The notes under the pieces: model-generated | Database searches by the model: none | What the model was told of the DNA's origin: nothing | Seen by the model: the letters and a program-made list of their open reading frames with translations, nothing else | From: DASUFH01 sp036274645 | GTDB taxonomy: Bacteria; Acidobacteriota; Terriglobia; 20CM-2-55-15 | Length of the DNA stretch: 27,338 nucleotides | NCBI GenBank assembly: GCA_036274645.1 | Contig: DASUFH010000119.1 | Location: 1-27,338, forward strand | Reading direction: 5' to 3' | In this document: one piece after another, positions 15,402 through 22,998 of the stretch | Position numbering within the stretch: position 1 is the stretch's first letter | How the letters are laid out: each line of letters opens with the position of its first letter | Position numbers and translations under genes: made by a program

Positions 15402-15839
15402 ATGAGGATTATCAAAACGAAGAATCATCTGTCCGTCGTCTCGGCGCTCGCCGGCCTCTGCCTGGCCCTGGTCCCGGCCGCATGGGCTCATCATTCCCAA
15501 TCGGAATACGACCTGCGCTCCAGGGCGGAACTCGAGGGCGCGGTGACGAAGGTGGAATGGAAAAGCCCGCACGCGTGGATCTACGTCGATGTGACGAACG
15601 ACAAGAGCGAAAAGGTGAACTGGAGCTTCGAGCTGCCAAGTCCCAATACCTTGATGCGCCGGGGATGGACCCGGGATTCATTGAAACCCGGCGACCACAT
15701 CAAAGTGTCCTTCGCTCCAGCCCGGAATCATCCGGCCATCGGCATTGCCAGTTCCATCAAGGATGGCAGTGGCAAGGCCCTGTTTACCGGCGTGACGCCG
15801 ATCTACGAACCGGAAGCAGAGTCCAGAGGCGCCAGATAA
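15402..15839 (+). CDS. DUF6152 family secreted protein
   Basis: The 145-residue protein has a signal peptide ending AAWA, then the HHSQSEYD start of the mature chain typical of DUF6152. This is followed by LEGAVTKVEWKSPHAWIYVDV, WSFELPSPNTLMRRGWTRDSLKPGD and a C-terminal strand. The family is an OB-like small beta protein of unknown function, common in Acidobacteriota and Proteobacteria, often beside cytochrome or YPTPGIPR-type genes. The His-His at the mature N-terminus could bind copper; that is speculation. It shares strand and close spacing with the preceding gene, so co-transcription is likely. Confidence 0.87.
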   Translation: MRIIKTKNHLSVVSALAGLCLALVPAAWAHHSQSEYDLRSRAELEGAVTKVEWKSPHAWIYVDVTNDKSEKVNWSFELPSPNTLMRRGWTRDSLKPGDHIKVSFAPARNHPAIGIASSIKDGSGKALFTGVTPIYEPEAESRGAR

Positions 15840-15860
15840 ACCGCCTTTTGCGCGACTTCT

Positions 15861-15948
15861 GGGTCCCCGCCTGCTTGTAGGGGCGGTCTTTCTTATCAGC
15901 CAGAGATTTCCATTCCGAAACGTCGGGCGGTCATCGACCGCCCCTACA
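15861..15948. repeat. REPIN-like element, copy 5 (left inner arm deleted)
   Basis: The outer left end GTCCCCGCCTGCTTGTAG leads into GGGGCGGTC, then the element jumps to the central spacer, losing the GACCGCCC half of the first hairpin and its ACGTTTC arm. The right half is intact (CCGAAACGTCGGGCGGTC then GACCGCCCCTACA). It lies between convergent genes and ends one base before the stop codon of the tandem esterase gene on the other strand. Confidence 0.85.
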
Positions 15949-15949
15949 A

Positions 15950-18001
15950 TTACCGCGGCAACAAGCCTTCGGCTTCCATCCAGCGCATCATGAGGTCCGG
16001 CCACTGGCCGAGTTGGGGATCTCCGGGAGACATGCTGGTCCCGTGCGGGCCGTCCTGATACCAGTGTGCTTCGACGGGAATGCCGGCGCCGCGGAGGCCA
16101 TTAAGGACATTGATCTCCGGCGCGAGGTGGTTGCCGCCGTCTTCGAGCGTCACGAACATGAAGGTCGGCGGAGCGGCGCCGGGATTTCTGAGATTGCGCC
16201 CGCCATAGATGAGCGCATTGAAATTGGACTTCGCTGAGACGCGGTCGATCGGATCGGAGGCGGCGGGATCGCCGTCCGATGTGTTGTTGAAGAAGGCGTC
16301 GCCTTCAAGTTCCGCGCCGGCGGAAAAGCCGATGACGCCGATGCGGTCCGGCGCGATGCCGTATTCAGCGGCGTGAGCGCGAACGACGCGCATGGCGCGA
16401 TGCGCGTCGGCAGTGGAGATCTGGCCGTTATAGTTGGGACGAATTCGATAGCGCACGACAAATCCGGAAATGCCCTGACGATTCAGCCAGCGCGCAATCT
16501 GCACACCTTCATGATCTTCAACGCGGTTCGTGAACGCCCCACCGGGCAAGATGAGCAGCGCGGCGCCGGTGTTGTGCGAAGGCGGCGCGGGAAATGGCAG
16601 GATCGCCGGCCTGTCTTCAGCCGTGAACACACCATTCGCGTCAGGAATCGCTCCGGGCGCGCCGGCCGGCCAGAGGAAAATCGGTTCGGGAATACCCGGA
16701 ACAGTCACGGGCGCATGTTTCAGTTGCTCCACGTACGCGGCGACACCGGCGTTGGCGCCGGCGAGTTCGGAGAGGCCCGCGACAGCCGGCGGCGTCACAT
16801 CGAGAGCCGGCAGGCCTGTTGTGATCTCGATACGGATGTTCGCGAGTCCACCTTCCGGGATATCGACGACGTAGTCCTCACGGTCGGCAGGACGCGCTTT
16901 TGTATAGACGCGCTGGTCTTCCAGGCTCGGCGTGAGAATCCGGCTATGTCCGAATGCGGAATTATTGATGAGCTGGGACGAAAACGAATTGCTCAGCCAG
17001 CGATTCGCGTTCTGATGAACCTCAACGCGATAACGTCCCGGCGTCGGTCCCTGTAGTGCGGGAACCGTGAATTGACCGATCGGCACGCCGGCCGTGGAAT
17101 TCAGCACGCGGCCGACGATCGGTCCGGCGCCGATCGAATCGATGGGCGTGAAGACGACATAGCCGTGCGGGATCGGCCGGCCGTCGAGGTTCACCGTGCC
17201 GCTGATCGCCACGCGCGGACGGTCCGTGAGAAAGCCTCGATACCGGGCCCACGCGATGAAGGAATCCTTCCAGGGCGCGGACGTGACGTTACCCTTCGCG
17301 AAGAAGTGCGCGTCGACAGGGGTTCGCGCAGTCCGCAAGCGCGTCCACAGATCGATCATTCCGCTCTGGCCGTTTGCCGCGACAGACGACGCCAGGAAAG
17401 TTGGCGCTGGAGCGGATGCGTTCGGACCCGCCACACGCAAACCGAAAAGCAGCGCGATGAAATTGGGAGCGCTCGATACCCGGGCGACACGGTCAGCCGA
17501 CGACAAATCGACCGGAACAGGACGACTGGAAACGGCGTCGGCAACCAGGTCGGCGCTGTAACCAACCCCCATCACGCCGATGCGGTCCGGCGCAACGCCA
17601 AGATCAGCGGAGTGGGCGCGGATGACCTGCAGCGCGCGGTTAACCTCTTCCGGCGTGAGAGCCGGGTCGCGACGGCGTGGCAGGTCGCGCAGAACCAGCG
17701 CCACAATGCCGTGCGCGTTGAGCCACGCCGCGATGTCCAGATCGTCGTCGCTTCCAACTGAAATCACCAGAATGCCGGCCCCGGTTCGCTGTGAAGGCGG
17801 CGGCAGCATGGGAAGAATCGTGGGGCTGCCGGCGCCGGTTCGATCGGGCGCGCCAGCCTCACCGCCGGACCACAGTGGAATGACGCCAGCCTGTTGGGGC
17901 CGGGCGACGGCGGGCGCGGCCAGACATCCCACAGCCAGAAGCGCGAGGCTTGCGAAATGGCGCGACACCGCGGGCGCGCCGCGTTGGGATGAGTTCATCA
18001 C
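15950..18001 (-). CDS. Secreted tandem alpha/beta-hydrolase (esterase) with a degenerate first domain
   Basis: The 683-residue protein has a signal peptide (SLALLAVGCLAAPAVA). It contains two copies of the same BD-FAE/acetyl-xylan-esterase-like fold, at about 38-260 and 440-683, with a beta-sandwich region between (RVAISGTVNLDGRPIPHGYVVF, about 265-390). The second copy has the nucleophile elbow IGVIGFSAGAE (Ser560) and a late histidine in DGPHGTSM (His653). In the first copy the aligned elbow is IGVMGVGYSAD, so the serine position is glycine, and the histidine is also lost. Only domain two should be active, probably on acylated plant sugars. The middle resembles carboxypeptidase-regulatory/transthyretin-like domains. 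It starts one base after the stop of the 18003-18269 gene, at GTG 18001 or ATG 17998. Confidence 0.82.
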   Translation of the reverse strand: MMNSSQRGAPAVSRHFASLALLAVGCLAAPAVARPQQAGVIPLWSGGEAGAPDRTGAGSPTILPMLPPPSQRTGAGILVISVGSDDDLDIAAWLNAHGIVALVLRDLPRRRDPALTPEEVNRALQVIRAHSADLGVAPDRIGVMGVGYSADLVADAVSSRPVPVDLSSADRVARVSSAPNFIALLFGLRVAGPNASAPAPTFLASSVAANGQSGMIDLWTRLRTARTPVDAHFFAKGNVTSAPWKDSFIAWARYRGFLTDRPRVAISGTVNLDGRPIPHGYVVFTPIDSIGAGPIVGRVLNSTAGVPIGQFTVPALQGPTPGRYRVEVHQNANRWLSNSFSSQLINNSAFGHSRILTPSLEDQRVYTKARPADREDYVVDIPEGGLANIRIEITTGLPALDVTPPAVAGLSELAGANAGVAAYVEQLKHAPVTVPGIPEPIFLWPAGAPGAIPDANGVFTAEDRPAILPFPAPPSHNTGAALLILPGGAFTNRVEDHEGVQIARWLNRQGISGFVVRYRIRPNYNGQISTADAHRAMRVVRAHAAEYGIAPDRIGVIGFSAGAELEGDAFFNNTSDGDPAASDPIDRVSAKSNFNALIYGGRNLRNPGAAPPTFMFVTLEDGGNHLAPEINVLNGLRGAGIPVEAHWYQDGPHGTSMSPGDPQLGQWPDLMMRWMEAEGLLPR

Positions 18002-18002
18002 T

Positions 18003-18269
18003 TCAAATAAACTCCACGCTGGTTCCGTCCTCGAAAAACAACTGCAGGTGTTTGGCGTTGAGGCGGAACTGAAAGAGCGCCCTCGAAACCTGTCCGGCTA
18101 TCGTGTCGTCTGTCGAAGGGCGCGCCCAGCGGACGTCGCGTCCTTTGTGCACGAACTGAAGGAAACTCCCGTCATTGAAGAACACGGCCGCTTCGTTGAA
18201 CTCGGCATTGACGACGTAACGCGTGGCGTTTTCACGGGCGAATTCTCCCAACGGCATGGCCGAGAGCAT
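18003..18269 (-). CDS. Small protein of unknown function in the esterase operon
   Basis: The frame runs to a TGA at 18003-18005 and encodes about 88 residues from ATG 18269, or 84 from ATG 18257. It lies 11 bp after the stop of the upstream esterase and one base before the start of the downstream one. I recognise no family. The chain has two similar beta-turn segments, AAVFFNDGSFLQFV and LQLFFEDGTSVEFI, separated by a charged region, suggesting an internally duplicated small beta domain. There is no signal peptide or membrane segment. No good ribosome binding site precedes either start, so translation probably depends on coupling with the upstream gene. The tight packing is the main argument that it is real. 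Confidence 0.55.
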   Translation of the reverse strand: MLSAMPLGEFARENATRYVVNAEFNEAAVFFNDGSFLQFVHKGRDVRWARPSTDDTIAGQVSRALFQFRLNAKHLQLFFEDGTSVEFI

Positions 18270-18280
18270 ATCGCACGTTG

Positions 18281-19411
18281 CTAGGGCAGATTCGGGTAAC
18301 CCTGCCACACGTACTCCAGCGCCTGCGCCAGAGTCTGCCGCTTGACTGCGCCGTCGCAGTGTCCCGCGTTGCGGGCGAAGACGAACTGATAATGGTAGCC
18401 CTTGTCGGCCAGAACTTTCGCCATCCGCTCGTTCGCCAGAACCCAGTCATGCATGTCGTCGCGCATCACATTCGGGTTCATCAGATCGCGATCGCCCACA
18501 TCCATCCAGATCCGGATGGGCTTCGCCGGACTGTTGGGAATGAGGCTTCGGTGAAACTCCCAGGCGCCGCCCGGCGTCGCCGGATTCGACGGCCACTGCT
18601 GGTTCACGAACGTGCCACTGTAGCTGACCACGCGGTGGTACAGATCGTTGCGATACCATGCCATGCTGAGCGCCGCCGCCGCGCCCGAACTGCAGCCCAT
18701 CGTGGCGCGACGATTCGGGTCTCTGGTCAGCTTCACGTGGTACTGCTTCTCCACGAGCGGCAGGACCTCCTGTTCCACGAACTCCGCGTACCGGCCGGAC
18801 ATGGTGTCGTACTCCAGGCCTCTCTGGCTGCCTTGCGCGTCACCGCCGCCGTTGCCGATCGAAATCGCGATCATGACGGGCGCCCGCTTCTCGGCGATCA
18901 GATTGTCGAGCACGGTAAACAACAGTTGGTCCGGCCCGTCTCCACCGACGATGAAGGGCGCCTCGGTTCCCGGCGCGTACTGTTGCGGAACGTAGACGGC
19001 GACACGGCGCGTGTACGGAGCCGGATGGCTGGTGGTGACGATCAGCTTTGCCGGGTCATTGGGATCGGGTGTGCCGAACGTTCCCGGATCGCGCGCGACG
19101 CCGGGATAGATCCTGCTGTCCGCCGAACTCATGGTGAAGTTGTAGACCATCCCATGCGGCACGCCCTCCCGCTCGGTGGCCTCCGGCGATGGGTTGTGTG
19201 TCGGGCCCAGGATGAAATTCCCGTCTTCTTTGACCGGAGCGTTCGCGCCGTCCGGCAATTCCCTGGCCGCCACATAGCCCGGAGCGCGGGGATCGCGCGT
19301 CGGTGGCGCGGACCGCGCGGGAGCATTGCCCCTTCCACCCTGACCCTGCGCCATCACGATGGCTCCAATCAGGCTGGCCAGGAACACACATAACGTTACA
19401 GTCCGATGCAT
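18281..19411 (-). CDS. Secreted Esterase-D/enterochelin-esterase-like hydrolase (CE1-type)
   Basis: The 376-residue protein has a signal peptide (VTLCVFLASLIGAIVMAQG) and a low-complexity Gly/Pro linker. The putative esterase D domain follows, with RRVAVYVPQQYAPG, IGGDGPD-like IVGGDGPDQLLF, an EVLPLVEKQYHVK helix, the nucleophile elbow MGCSSGAAAA and a late histidine in ARNAGHCDGAV. This family includes feruloyl esterases and enterochelin esterase-like enzymes; the exact ester is not predictable. GGAGG lies 7 nt before the ATG at 19411. It is the first gene of a likely three-gene minus-strand operon with the small unknown protein and the tandem esterase, consistent with stepwise deacylation of plant or xenobiotic esters outside the cytoplasm. 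Confidence 0.87.
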   Translation of the reverse strand: MHRTVTLCVFLASLIGAIVMAQGQGGRGNAPARSAPPTRDPRAPGYVAARELPDGANAPVKEDGNFILGPTHNPSPEATEREGVPHGMVYNFTMSSADSRIYPGVARDPGTFGTPDPNDPAKLIVTTSHPAPYTRRVAVYVPQQYAPGTEAPFIVGGDGPDQLLFTVLDNLIAEKRAPVMIAISIGNGGGDAQGSQRGLEYDTMSGRYAEFVEQEVLPLVEKQYHVKLTRDPNRRATMGCSSGAAAALSMAWYRNDLYHRVVSYSGTFVNQQWPSNPATPGGAWEFHRSLIPNSPAKPIRIWMDVGDRDLMNPNVMRDDMHDWVLANERMAKVLADKGYHYQFVFARNAGHCDGAVKRQTLAQALEYVWQGYPNLP

Positions 19412-19448
19412 GAGGTTTCCTCCGAGATGGTCCCGGATTCTATCGCGG

Positions 19449-19861
19449 GTCCCCGTCTCCTTGTATCTGATTGGGGCGGTCTATGACGTGTATGAACGCC
19501 CCCTGGAGTTTAGACATTTGGGGCTCAGTTCAGGCAATGAATTCGCGTTTACGTCTCGGATCTTCAGCTTCGCTGCAGCAGATTGACGCAAACGAAGCGT
19601 GAGTATGGGAGCCGACTGGAGTGGGGCCGCCCTCTCCCGGCTCCGCCGGGAGAGGAGGGAGCGAGCCCAGCGAGCGACAGGTGAGGGCAAACAATCAGGG
19701 GATTGTCCCTTGATTGTTTGCCCTCACCTGGCCTTCGCTTCGCTCAGGCCCTCCTCTCCCAGCTGCGCTGGGAGAGGGCGCGCGTGCATCGAACGCCTTC
19801 CAAAATGTCTAAACTCCAGCGGACGGTCATATAGACCGCCCCTTCTACAAAGCAGACGGAG
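19449..19861. repeat. Composite 413-bp repeat: REPIN-like outer ends around a second palindrome (copy 6)
   Basis: The left end (from 19449, GTCCCCGTCTCCTTGTA then GGGGCGGTCTATGAC, ending in CTGGAGTTTAGACATTT near 19519) is the inverse of the right end (19801-19861, AAATGTCTAAACTCCAG, then GGTCATATAGACCGCCCC and AAAGCAGACGGAGG). Between them lie about 100 bp of unrelated sequence and the CTCTCCC-family palindrome at 19629-19779. The inner arm differs from other copies, CTGGAGTTTAGACATTT replacing ACGTTTCGG. The 462-bp gap 19412-19873 contains nothing else. Confidence 0.8.
19629..19779. repeat. Long CTCTCCC-family palindrome nested in the composite repeat
   Basis: A central perfect 20-bp inverted repeat (19678-19697 against 19711-19730, CAGGTGAGGGCAAACAATCA) has a 13-nt loop. 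Outside it, GCCCTCTCCC...GGGAGAGGAGGG on the left mirrors CCCTCCTCTCCC...GGGAGAGGGC on the right. The loops of the outer hairpins and the GCGAGC/CGCTTCGCT stretches differ between sides. The whole can fold into a large cruciform. It is a doublet of the hairpin seen singly at 10844-10865. Confidence 0.88.
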
Positions 19862-19873
19862 GCTGGGGTGGTC

Positions 19874-20614
19874 TTACCGGGACGCGCGACGTGTCGGCTG
19901 TAGTTCGGCCTGCGCAGCGGTGATCCTGGGCGTGATCCACAACTGAAGCTCCGCGTCCGGCGGCGCGTAGCCGACGCCGCGAATCACCACGGCGCCCCGG
20001 TCCGGCACAACAGCGGTGACCTCGGTTCGCAGGGTGACGGTTTCGAGCTTCACGTTTTCGGGTACAAGGTGGTGATTGGCGAGAATCGGAGTCGAATCCG
20101 GGAATGTGTTTCCGAGCGACACTTTCAGACGGATTCTGCCCTCGTCGACAATTTCGGGCCTGATACGCAGTTTGTAATTGTGCGTCAGGAAGACCACCGT
20201 GGACGTGTTCGCCTTGTCGATCTGAACCGGAATCTGCCTGTCGAAAGCGAACATGGCAGCATCGTCGGTGTGGGTCGTCCGCCGATAGCGGGTGACGTTC
20301 GGTATTTCGTCCGTGTCCTTCGGCAGCACCACCACGGTCGGGAGCGGTTGCTTGACTGGACCATCCGGGCTTGACGTGTATATCGCCGGGAGCGCCATGG
20401 CGGGTGTCTTGCTCTCCGAAAGCGACGACCGCACGAGATCGTCGATCCCAATCCGGTCGGCGAGGATAATTCTCGCTTCGAGTTCAATCGGCGGCTCTTC
20501 GCCGGCAGAAGCCGGATTCTGCATGACCGCCAGAACCGTGACCACAACGGCCAGAATGGTAACGACAACCGCGAAGCCACGGCCGAACTGGGTTTCAGTG
20601 GAGGGTGTAGCCAT
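19874..20614 (-). CDS. Single-pass membrane-anchored protein of unknown function
   Basis: The 246-residue protein has one N-terminal membrane segment (FAVVVTILAVVVTVLAVM, about 14-31), then an extracytoplasmic region of mostly beta-type sequence. Its last 100 residues (LRIRPEIVDEGRIRLKVSLG, then ETVTLRTEVTAVVPDRGAVVIRGVGY, then LQLWITPRI) recall the strand order and D-G-x-x-V-V-I-x-G turn of secretin C-terminal domains. The similarity is too weak to call homology and the protein is far shorter than a secretin. It is divergent from the YPTPGIPR paralogue at 20774; the 159-bp gap between them holds a GATTCC-GCGAT-GGAATC stem-loop at 20683-20699. No strong ribosome binding site is visible. Confidence 0.6.
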   Translation of the reverse strand: MATPSTETQFGRGFAVVVTILAVVVTVLAVMQNPASAGEEPPIELEARIILADRIGIDDLVRSSLSESKTPAMALPAIYTSSPDGPVKQPLPTVVVLPKDTDEIPNVTRYRRTTHTDDAAMFAFDRQIPVQIDKANTSTVVFLTHNYKLRIRPEIVDEGRIRLKVSLGNTFPDSTPILANHHLVPENVKLETVTLRTEVTAVVPDRGAVVIRGVGYAPPDAELQLWITPRITAAQAELQPTRRASR

Positions 20615-20773
20615 ATAGTATTGATGTACCCAGAGGGCATCATCCGGTCAAATTATTTCGACGCGTTCGGCCGAACTTTGTCGATTCCGCGATGGAATCC
20701 GCCAACGGAGTCGAAATCTCCGCGCTCAGAATCTGCTTGATTTCCCCGAGGGGATCGAAAGATAAAGGGCGCC

Positions 20774-21634
20774 ATGCGATACCTGATCCCCACCCAACCG
20801 GAGGCCGCCATTAATGGCAGGCTTGTCTTTACCAGGAGTCTTCTTCGCGGCTGTTTCCTGTCGCTGCTGCTGGTCGTGCCGGCTTCTGCCCAGTGGGTGA
20901 GCTATCCGACCCCGGGCATTCCGCGCACGGCTGACGGCAAACCCGACCTGAACGCGCCGGTTCCAAAGGCTTCCGACGGCAAGCCCGACCTGACGGGGTT
21001 GTGGGTACCCACCCGTCCCCCGGGACCCTTGCGCGTCACCGGTCCCCAGGGACTGCCTGTGGGTCCAAACATCCTGAATTTTCTGCCCCCTGGCGTTGAT
21101 GTTCCGCCGATGCTTCCGGAAGCAGCGGCGTTGTATGCGAAAAGGGGAGAAAACTTCTACGCCGACAGGCCTTCCGCAAGATGCCTGCCCCACAGCATTC
21201 CGGATCAGATGCTGCTGCCGCTGCCCGTCAAGATTGTTCAGACTCCCGGGCTCACGCTGATCCTCTACGAGGAGTTCACGCGCTTCCGCCAGGTGTTTAC
21301 CGATGGACGTCCGCATCCCCCGGTCTCCAATCCGGCGTGGCTTGGTTACTCGATCGGGAAGTGGGATGGCGAGTGGTTCGTCGTGGACACGCGTGGCTTC
21401 AACGACAAGAGCTGGCTGGACGACAGTGGACGCCCTCACGGCGAAGCGCTTCATACCATTGAAAAATTTCGCCGGCGCGACTTCGGGCATATGGATGTCG
21501 AGATCACCATCGACGATCCCGAAACCTATGTCAGGCCGTTCACCATCCCGCTGCAACTGGAGTACATGGCCGACACCGACATGATCGAGGACGTCTGCGA
21601 TAACGAAAAGGACGCGGCGCACACCGTCAAGTAG
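20774..21634 (+). CDS. Secreted YPTPGIPR-type protein of unknown function (paralogue 2)
   Basis: The 286-residue protein has a basic N-terminus and signal peptide (LLRGCFLSLLLVVPASA), then QWVSYPTPGIPR and two DGKPDL repeats. It shares the C-terminal scheme of the protein at 14560, with PVKIVQTPGLTLILYEE, YSIGKWDGEWFVVDTRGFND, IEKFRRRDFGHMDVEITIDD and a final DNEKD. The shared GKW/GHWEGD segment and end make them paralogues; the central parts differ. Function is unknown. It lies 44 bp upstream of the four-haem cytochrome c gene in the same direction, so a link with periplasmic redox metabolism is possible. An in-frame start nearer the signal peptide cannot be excluded. Confidence 0.78.
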   Translation: MRYLIPTQPEAAINGRLVFTRSLLRGCFLSLLLVVPASAQWVSYPTPGIPRTADGKPDLNAPVPKASDGKPDLTGLWVPTRPPGPLRVTGPQGLPVGPNILNFLPPGVDVPPMLPEAAALYAKRGENFYADRPSARCLPHSIPDQMLLPLPVKIVQTPGLTLILYEEFTRFRQVFTDGRPHPPVSNPAWLGYSIGKWDGEWFVVDTRGFNDKSWLDDSGRPHGEALHTIEKFRRRDFGHMDVEITIDDPETYVRPFTIPLQLEYMADTDMIEDVCDNEKDAAHTVK

Positions 21635-21666
21635 ACCGATTGGCCATCCATATGCTGGCTCCCTCT

Positions 21667-21673
21667 GGGGAGG
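21667..21673 (+). promoter_or_regulatory. Ribosome binding site of the four-haem cytochrome gene
   Basis: GGGGAGG ends 5 nt before ATG at 21679. It selects this start over the in-frame ATG at 21640, which would leave 13 residues ahead of the signal peptide. Confidence 0.7.
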
Positions 21674-21678
21674 ACGAT

Positions 21679-22863
21679 ATGCGACGAGCGTTCATTCTTG
21701 CGGGAATGGTATTCGCGCTCTGTAGCATCGCGCGTTCGACAACAGCGGCTCAGGTGAAGGTTCTGCCGGGAAGCGCGGCGCGTGGCGGAGAACTGATATT
21801 CACAAAGGGCTGTATCAACTGCCACGCTTTCGGGGGAGGCGGGGGCAAACGCGCTCCGGACCTCACCAAAACTCCTCCCAACGCCAGTTCGCCCGGCCAG
21901 TTGGCCACTGCAATGTGGAACCACGCGCCCCGGATGTGGATGACATCCGACCGAAAATGGAACATCCGGCTGACCTCCGGTGAAACGGCAGACCTGTTTG
22001 CTTTCATGTATTCGGCCCTGTATTTCGCGCCGACGGGAAATGCCGCGCGCGGACAGGCTCTGTTTGAAAAAAGCTGCGCCAATTGCCATGCGGCAACATC
22101 GGACGCCGCCGGACCAGGCCGGCTGATCGCGACCTGGGCGGAATTGAACGATCCTCTCGCGTGGGCGGCTCATATGTGGAATCACGCGCCGGAAATGAGC
22201 CAGAAAGCGGTGATCAAGGGCTATCCCTGGCCGACGCTGTCGAGTCAGGACGTGGCCGACCTCATGATTTACCTGCGCAGCCTGCCGGACCAGCGTGAGA
22301 AACCCATCAATTTCACACTGGGCGAACCGGAATTGGGCCGGCTGACGTTCGAGCGCGCCTGTGAGTCGTGCCATTCATTTGGCCCCAGCCCCGCGGGAAA
22401 GAAGATCGATCTGCTTTCGCGCTCGGCGCCCGACACGGTGACCGGGTACGTGGCCGCAATGTGGAATCACGCGCCGAAAATGAAAGCTCGCGGTGGCGGC
22501 CGGCTGCCGGAGATCGCGCCGGACGAGATGCCTAACCTCGTCGCATTCCTGTTCTCTCAGTCGTATTTCTTCGAGCGCGGCGACGTGAAGCGTGGAGAGC
22601 GTGTCTACGTACGAGAAAATTGCGCCCGCTGCCACGAGGAACACCGCAATGCAACCGGCGCTCCGGACCTGACACAGTCCCCCGAAGCGTATTCGCCCAT
22701 TACGCTGACCGCGTCTGTGTGGCGCCACGCGCCATCCATGTTCGAGGCGACTCGACACACTGGCGTTCCCTGGCCGCACTTCGCAGGGTCCGACATGGTC
22801 GACGTCATTGCGTACCTCAATTCCCGGGTCGTCAGACGTGTCGCCCAGCCAGCGGCGCCCTGA
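21679..22863 (+). CDS. Secreted four-haem c-type cytochrome of four tandem class-I-like units
   Basis: The 394-residue protein has a signal peptide and four CxxCH haem sites: CINCH (45-49), CANCH (133-137), CESCH (228-232) and CARCH (315-319). Each is followed 30-35 residues later by an MWNHAP-x-M motif (79, 166, 261; VWRHAPSM at 347), which could supply the distal methionine or histidine ligand, and then by a short C-terminal helix such as DLMIYLRSLP. The protein is thus four repeats of about 90 residues, each a small class I cytochrome c. It would carry electrons in the periplasm, but no terminal oxidase or dehydrogenase gene is adjacent. It follows the YPTPGIPR paralogue by 44 bp. A REPIN-like repeat comes shortly after the stop. 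Confidence 0.9.
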   Translation: MRRAFILAGMVFALCSIARSTTAAQVKVLPGSAARGGELIFTKGCINCHAFGGGGGKRAPDLTKTPPNASSPGQLATAMWNHAPRMWMTSDRKWNIRLTSGETADLFAFMYSALYFAPTGNAARGQALFEKSCANCHAATSDAAGPGRLIATWAELNDPLAWAAHMWNHAPEMSQKAVIKGYPWPTLSSQDVADLMIYLRSLPDQREKPINFTLGEPELGRLTFERACESCHSFGPSPAGKKIDLLSRSAPDTVTGYVAAMWNHAPKMKARGGGRLPEIAPDEMPNLVAFLFSQSYFFERGDVKRGERVYVRENCARCHEEHRNATGAPDLTQSPEAYSPITLTASVWRHAPSMFEATRHTGVPWPHFAGSDMVDVIAYLNSRVVRRVAQPAAP

Positions 22864-22884
22864 ACGTGTCTGGTTGGGAAATTC

Positions 22885-22981
22885 GACCGCCCGACGTTTC
22901 GGAGTGGACCCTCCTGGTTTCACAAGGAATTCACTCCGAAACGCTGGGCGGTCATAGACCGCCCCTACAAGCAGACGGGGC
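22885..22981. repeat. REPIN-like element, copy 7 (left hairpin halved)
   Basis: The left side begins GACCGCCCGACGTTTCGG, lacking the GTAG head and the first hairpin strand. The right half is complete: CCGAAACGCTGGGCGGTC, ATA, GACCGCCCCTACAAGCAGACGGGG. It lies between convergent genes (cytochrome and Gfo/Idh/MocA oxidoreductase). Confidence 0.85.
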
Positions 22982-22998
22982 CCGCAAAGCCACAGACC

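Noticed and set aside
18278..19393. 371-residue open frame antisense to the Esterase-D-like gene
   Set aside because: The esterase has a signal peptide, a nucleophile elbow and a good ribosome binding site; the antisense product is rich in Arg/His with no family features.
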